Shown here: positions 57,165-64,000 of the stretch, piece by piece
Layout of the letters: each line of letters starts with the position of its first letter
Position numbering within the stretch: position 1 is the first letter of the stretch
From: Adenophora triphylla var. japonica
Lineage: Eukaryota > Streptophyta > Magnoliopsida > Asterales > Campanulaceae
Direction of reading: 5' to 3'
Assembly (NCBI GenBank): GCA_022495995.1
Contig: JAFEMH010001240.1
Span: forward strand, 183,501 to 247,500
DNA length: 64,000 nucleotides
The notes under the pieces: model-generated
Databases searched by the model: none
Told to the model about the DNA's origin: nothing
Seen by the model: only the letters and a program-made list of their open reading frames with translations
Position numbers and translations under genes: made by a program

Positions 57165-57626
57165 GGTGACCAGACGACTGAGAACTTATCATTAAGTTAT
57201 CAGTTGTCAACTAAACTACTAAGAACACGATTAACTCCGGCGATCAAAAACAACTGAGAACATAACTTATCAGTAAGTTCTCAGTTGTCAACTTAACTAA
57301 TAAAAACACGATCAACTCCGGCGACCACCAACTTCGGCGACCAAATAACTGAGAACTTATCAGTTAGTTCTTAATTTTCAACTAAACTACTAAGAACACG
57401 ATTGACTCCGGCGACCAAACAACTGAGAAATTATCAGTAAGTTCTCAGTTGTCAACTAAACTACTAATAACACAATCAACTCTGGCGACCAAACAACTGA
57501 GAAATTATCAGTAAGTTCTCAGTTGTCAGCTAAACTACTACTAAAAACACGATCAATTTCGGCGATCACAACTCCGGCGAGCAAACAACCGAGAACATAA
57601 CTTATTAGTAATTTCTCAGTTGTCAA
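57165..57626. repeat. Tandem repeat with internal palindrome (about 75-85 bp, about 6 copies)
   Basis: Unit: aactccggcgaccaaacaac, tgagaacttatcagtaagtt, ctcagttgtcaactaaacta, ctaagaacacgatc. The part tgagaacttatcagtaagttctca is a near-palindrome in each unit. No coding. Confidence 0.85.
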
Positions 57627-58345
57627 CAAATACGCATATATTTTTGTCCAATACACTAACTCCATCCAAAAATGTTAAAAAAAAAAAAACTTAACGGAAT
57701 CTAACAAAATCTAACGAAATCATATTTCTTTTTACCAAAATGTTTTCCATTGAATTCTCCAATCATACAGCGTTAAAATCTCCCTCCTCCCACTAACCCA
57801 CTCCTTACCAAAAATCTCATTTCAATTACACCCACCTCCTTCTCAAATCCACCACCACTCATTCAGACAAAATAATTTAAATGAGATTTTACACTACATT
57901 TGATAAACATCCGAAAATTTTGAAGACCATGTCACTTAGTTCGGTACCAATATTTGATCCTCATAACCGATTTTAGGTAACTTGGGTGGCTGCCACATTT
58001 TCAAAACTTTGAATTTCTTCACATTGGAAGATTGAAAATTAAGTATTGAACTTTCACGGAAGGTTTGATATTTTATTATCATTTTCTTCCCTCCAAAAAG
58101 TTAGGTATACGAATGGAAGAGTTGAAGCGGTGATGAATTTGAGAAAGAAGTGGGTGAAATTTAAATTGATTTTCAATAAGGAATGGATAATTGGAAGGAG
58201 GCGGATTTTAACGGTGTATAATTGGGGAGCATAAGGGAAAACATTTTTGTAAGAAGAAACACGATTTTGTTAGGTTTCGTTAAGTTTTTTAACATTTTTG
58301 GACGGAGTTAGTGTATCGGGCAAAAATATATGCATATTTGAACTA
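57627..58345. mobile_element. Long inverted-repeat element (Mutator-like, non-autonomous)
   Basis: The left arm (about 57627-57865) and right arm (about 58135-58345) are inverted copies: acgcatatatttttgtccaa / ttgcccgatacactaac, ctccatccaaaaatgtt / aacatttttggacggag, cagcgttaaaatctccctcc / ggaggcggattttaacg. Arms of over 200 bp and a 270-bp spacer fit a MULE-type element. No transposase. An exact target duplication could not be fixed. Confidence 0.6.
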
Positions 58346-58968
58346 AAAAGGTTAAAACCGTTAAAAAAACGTGAATTAAAATAAAAGCTAGAGCAAAGTA
58401 CAAGAGTTTAAAATTTCGGTTGGCCTTTATTATAAAGAATAACATTTTATAGTAGGCACGTCAAGTTTGTTTCTGCAAAGATGGGTTCATGTTCATTTAT
58501 TCTTAAAAAAAAAACAGATACTACTGAATTTGCAGAAACAAACTTTCTTGAAGAATGGCAATATTATTGCGCACTAATTCTATTACTAGTAGCATTAAAT
58601 CAGTGCATATATGGATTGGTGAACTGAAGTTTGTTGTTTTTGGAGGAGTGAGAAAGGAGAAAGAGAAAGAGAAAGAGAGAGAGAGAGTGGACAACAAGCA
58701 AGGGTAAAATGGGAAGAGCACGAGAATCCATAGGAAATACTTTGAAGGTTTCCAAGACTTGGTGGTGGGAGGAAACGCCGGGCCGGGGGAGTGCTCGTGT
58801 CGCCTCGATCTTATTCTCTATCTCTCCTCTCCACTCCTCTCAAAAAGGTATACAATGTAGTAACCATTTTTATTTTACTACTAATCACTTTTTAAGAATT
58901 GATATACATTGTGAATGCTATCTTATTACATTAAGATTTCAAAGGAGTTGGTGATATGGTATTAAATA
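58346..58968. other. Intergenic; terminus similar to the element at 56575
   Basis: 58388-58440 gcaaagtacaagagtttaaaatttcggttggcctt resembles 56892-56935. The rest has no gene. A GA-rich run is at 58655-58690. Confidence 0.45.
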
Positions 58969-59253
58969 CTCCCTCCGTCCTATACTCCTATTAATAACTT
59001 CACTTTTGTCAAAACAGGTGTCTCGTTAAAAGCTTTACCTTTCCTAAAATGACAAAGAATCTTTACCATTTCACTCACTCATTCTCTCTCCTATTTTACT
59101 ATTACATTCACAATATTTTTCAAATTTACTATTTCCTCCACTCATTCTCTCTCCTATTTTACTATTACATTCACAACATTTCCTCCACTCACCAATTTTC
59201 TTAATTTGCGTGTCGAGGCTAAAATGGTAAACTTATTATTAAGACGGATAGAG
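58969..59253. mobile_element. Stowaway MITE
   Basis: CTCCCTCCGTCCTATACTCC at left and aagacggatagag at right flanked by TA, with an internal duplicated segment (actcattctctctcctattttac twice). Confidence 0.75.
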
Positions 59254-59516
59254 TATATGGTTGGACAAGGTCAAGGAATCGAATAGTTCAGCTTGCATTT
59301 GTTTACCCAAATTAAATTGTGCACAACAATTGCACGTGTATACTCTCACCTGTTTGGTCGGATCACACGTGAGTGAGGGGAAGTATTAATACTTGATATA
59401 CATTGTATATACCCTCTTTATTACCTTGAAGTTTTAGAGGACTTGGTTGCTTGTCATCTTTAAAATATACTTTAGGTTGTTTTATGAGTTTTAAAATACA
59501 TGTTAGTTTATGAGTG

Positions 59517-59795
59517 CTCCCTCCGTCTCAATAAAAGCTTTACTAATTTTCTAAAAAATTTTAAAAGGGCTTTCCGTTAGAAAGAAGTTTCACCTTTCTT
59601 AAAATGGCATTGAATCTTTACTATTTCACCCACTCATTCTCTCTTCTATTTTACTATTACACTCACAACATTTTTCAAATTTACTATTTTCTCTACTCAT
59701 TATCTCATATTTTACTATTACACTCACAACATTTTTTTCACCCTTAATTTGCGTGTTGGGCCAAAATGGTGAAGCATTTATCGGGACGGAGGGAG
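59517..59795. mobile_element. Stowaway MITE
   Basis: CTCCCTCCGTCTCAATAAAA at left and tatcgggacggagggag at right. Same internal 'tctctcttctattttactattacactcac' style duplication as the copy at 58969, so it belongs to the same family. Right flank TA; left flank is TG. Confidence 0.8.
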
Positions 59796-60253
59796 TATAT
59801 TTTTCTTTTAACATAGTTGTGACGGAGAAAGAATTTTAATTTTTTTTAGCAGTGCCAAAATACATAAATACTTACTAAGAAAAGAGATTAATTACACTTT
59901 TATTATTGTGAAAGAGTTATGATCCTTGTGGGATTTGTACTCTTTAAAACTGTGTGTATTTTAGAAAGTTTAGATTTTTGATTTTTAAAAAAATATTTAA
60001 TATATATTTTGGGTAGATTAGATTTTAATTACTCCATATCTTTTTATTTACATATAGATATATTTCTGCTCCTAACATTTAGAATCTAACAAATTTTTTT
60101 TTAGTGTCAATTTTTGTTTTCTCTTAGGTTACTTCATATATTGATCAACTCTAAAAGTCGGATCATTGGTGCGAATAAGAAACGCAATTCTAAACATTTT
60201 ACAGCTCAAAATCAGAGAAAGAGAGACTTCATAGTTTCAAGATTGATTAATAG

Positions 60254-60782
60254 TAGGAATGGCAACGGGGGCAGTTCTGGACAGTTATACATCGTACCAC
60301 CCCCATTTCCCAATTTAATTTTGTGTCCTATAATCGCCCCATTTCCCAGCGGGTAATCAATTTTCCATACCATATCCATTCTCCACGGGTAGCAGTTAAT
60401 CGGGGAATCCCCGTGGGAAATTAGTCAAACTAATATTTTGTTTTAAAGCACTTTAGTGGTAAAAACAAAACTTAAAAATTAACTTTGATAAAGGATATTT
60501 TTTCTACTTAAACTCATATAATCACATTCATAAGAGCTCAAAAAAGTTAAATAGTTGTGTATGATACAATTCACCAAACATAATGAAAGATTAACTAGAT
60601 TATAATACGAAAACTATAAGCAGTTTAGTTAATGCTAATACCAAAATCAAACCGTTCCCCACTTTTTCATTTCGATTATTCCCTATTGTCCGCCCCATAT
60701 CCAGTCAAACCAGTTAATAACCGTCAACTTCGGTTCGATTCGATTCGGGTATCCACGATTAGGTTCAAAATTGCCAAGCCTA
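60254..60782. mobile_element. hAT-like MITE
   Basis: Ends taggaatggcaac...ttgccaagccta, flanked by the exact 8-bp repeat attaatag (60246-60253 and 60783-60790). No ORF of note; internal text cgggtatccacgat / tccccgtgggaaa is palindrome-rich. Confidence 0.8.
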
Positions 60783-60790
60783 ATTAATAG

Positions 60791-62499
60791 TGCTAGTTTA
60801 GGGTGCGGGTATAGTTGTATCTTAACACACATCTTTCTTTTCAATTATCACTCTTATAAAAATTAATTTATTAATTATTAATAAAAAGAGATTATTTCTA
60901 AAAGGTCCTTTGGCCTAACATTAATTCTTAAAGAAGTTATAGAAGGAACGACGTTTCCTAATTTCTCCAAGGCTTATTGGCAAAAAAACACCCCATGTTG
61001 GCCCCCATACTCGCGCTCTGCTCATTTTTCTGTGCTCGGGGCCACAATTAGAGTCGTGAAAACTTTGAAGGCCAAAACAAAAATGAACCTAAACTCCAGT
61101 CTGAAACTTAATTATTAAAAAATGTATCAGATTTTCAATGAAATTCAAAAGTACAAAAACTTGTAACTCTTTCCGTTTGCGTGAACAGATCAGAGTAAAG
61201 AAAAAAATAATAAGGGTCGCAAATTAATTCGTAAAGAGCGAGCCCAGATCAGTCTGTGTTGAAATTTATGTGAATGGACAGAAAACTCTAGCGTATTTCA
61301 CAGACCTGCAAGTTGCCGGCTAGGGGGGCCGACATGGTGAATTTCTTAAGAGATGACGATTCTGTTTATTGATGTCGGATCTAGCAAGAATTTCATTGAA
61401 GAAGACAATAAAAGATGAAGGGGTTGGACGGACCAGAGAGGGAGTGGCAGAAAAGGAGAGAGGGTAGAAAGAAGGGGTAGATAATTATTTAGAGGGGGGG
61501 CAAAATGAGTATAGGGAGGCGAACGCTTGTTTTAGGATTTGAGCGGAAAGACAAATTTTGGGTTTACATTATTTCATTAAATGATCGAGTGACTTTAGGG
61601 AAATAAACATTTCCTCACTTGGACTAGAGAGAAATAAATGGAATTTTTTGTTCTCATAAAGAGTTAAATTACCATTTAGGGGCTTTCGGGAATTAATCAA
61701 TCCTAATAAGTCCCATTTTTGAGTTTTTACCAAAAAGTCCCTCATTCTAATGAAATTAACAAAAAATCAGCCAATTTTTTATTCTACCAAAAAGTTCCTA
61801 TATATAAATGCATATTATAAAAAAATTCATACCTGTTTTCTGAATGGCAAAAATACCCCCAATCTGTCCATCCCCTCTCCTTCTCTCAACCAACCACCGC
61901 CGACAACCACCCATCTTTGACCTCCGACCACCGTTGACCACCGCCAGAGCCTGCCGACCCATGTCGCTTCAACCACCTCCGTCAACCCTCACCAACTGCT
62001 AGCCCCCTGCCTACCTTTGACAACCAACTAATACTATTAATTCAAAAATAAATAACATTGCTTGAAAATAAACCCAATTAGACCTTTTCTCTTTATTTAT
62101 TTGTTTCTCTCTACCACTATATATTGCCAAACTAATTTAGTGTTCAAGTAATGCACTGCTATACTTTTAACATAGAAAAAAGTTAAACCACTTTAACATT
62201 CAATTGATACACTTCCAAGCTTCTTTTATCAAGACAAAAAAGCATACTTCGTAATTCTGAATTGAGAAATAAATGTTTTTTATGGGAATAAAATTTATCA
62301 ACAAGAATCATAGATTATACAATATAGTGCTATACTTAAACATTTTTATTGTTTAATTGATGCACTTTTATACTTTTAAGATAAAAACATATTTATCATT
62401 TGTTTATAAGTGAGAAATGATTTCTAAATTAACTAATTATTCAACTTTGAAAAAAAAATGAGGGAAATTGATTTATTATTTGTTTATAGGGTTTTTGAG
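60791..62499. other. Intergenic DNA
   Basis: No gene recognised. 61150-61560 is purine-rich and less AT-rich with short frames only; 61680-62000 has pieces (accaaaaagtccctcattct, ccaccgccgacaacc) like transposon arms but no partner could be fixed. Confidence 0.4.
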
Positions 62500-63617
<1,118 letters not shown>

Positions 63618-63625
63618 TATTTGAG

Positions 63626-64000
63626 AGCGCGATCGTTTTTAACTTTAAAAAAATCAAAAAATCAGTTATCATTTATTTATAAAGATGTGGTAACATATTT
63701 ATTTAACTACAAACACCTGAGAAATAAATTCTTTCATTGTTCACAAGTGAATAATAAGTGATAAAATGATTTATCAACCGTTTAAAGGGCATATTACATC
63801 ATACAACTGTGAAATCACACAAATGTGATATTAATATATTTATTTTACTTCTAATGTTGTGTGATAACAAATTCATCATTACCATTAAATAACCAATAAA
63901 TTGAGTTATCAATGAGAAATTTTAATTTTTAATTATTTAAAGGATAAATGACAATAGATTTATCTTTAGTTTAAATATTTAAAAGCCGATTGCTCATTTA
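63626..64000. other. Intergenic AT-rich DNA
   Basis: No feature recognised. Confidence 0.4.

Noticed and set aside
58709..58954. 81-residue ORF with TWWWEETPGRGSARV
   Set aside because: No family features and no supporting splice or codon pattern.

Overview
This is a stretch of a flowering-plant nuclear genome, most likely a eudicot. The evidence is a complete intron-containing PLETHORA-type AP2 transcription factor gene, plant-specific LTR-retrotransposon lineages (SIRE-like Copia, Tat-like and chromovirus-like Ty3/gypsy), Stowaway MITEs with the CTCCCTCCGTCCC end, hAT and CACTA ends, and AT-rich intergenic DNA. I cannot name the species.

Layout. Positions 1-17237 are an old, heavily decayed Copia element ('A'): a Helitron end, an RNase H remnant and a long broken 3' reading frame. 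A hAT-like MITE (holding a Stowaway MITE) and a complete chromovirus-like Ty3/gypsy element 'D' (6492-15445, reverse, target duplication catcg) sit inside A. A CACTA end lies at 16405-16891. Positions 17238-39875 are a SIRE-like Copia element 'B' with both LTRs, gag-pol and a 3' extra ORF. B is split inside pol by a Tat-like Ty3/gypsy element 'E' (21342-33263, reverse) that carries an antisense, apparently spliced extra gene. Positions 40075-43840 hold non-autonomous DNA transposons, including a hAT-like element (41432-42259, exact 8-bp duplication) with a captured glutamate-receptor-like gene fragment, and a Stowaway nested in a Stowaway. Positions 43841-48117 are a young non-autonomous LTR element 'C' with apparently identical LTRs, about 20 tandem repeats and several host-gene-like fragments.

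The one intact host gene is the PLT1/PLT2-type gene on the minus strand (48324-51359, nine coding exons including a 9-nt microexon, 547 residues). Its promoter side (51.4-52.1 kb) has a TATA box and long CT/GA tracts. From 52 to 64 kb I see only intergenic DNA with MITEs, inverted and tandem repeats, and two more hAT-like elements.

How the parts relate: every retrotransposon ORF except the antisense ORF of E belongs to transposon replication, and nearly all are broken by stops or frameshifts. No host pathway is encoded besides PLT. The main biology is nesting (A holds D; B holds E), gene capture (hAT element, C) and the insertion of C about 0.2 kb downstream of the PLT stop codon on the same strand.
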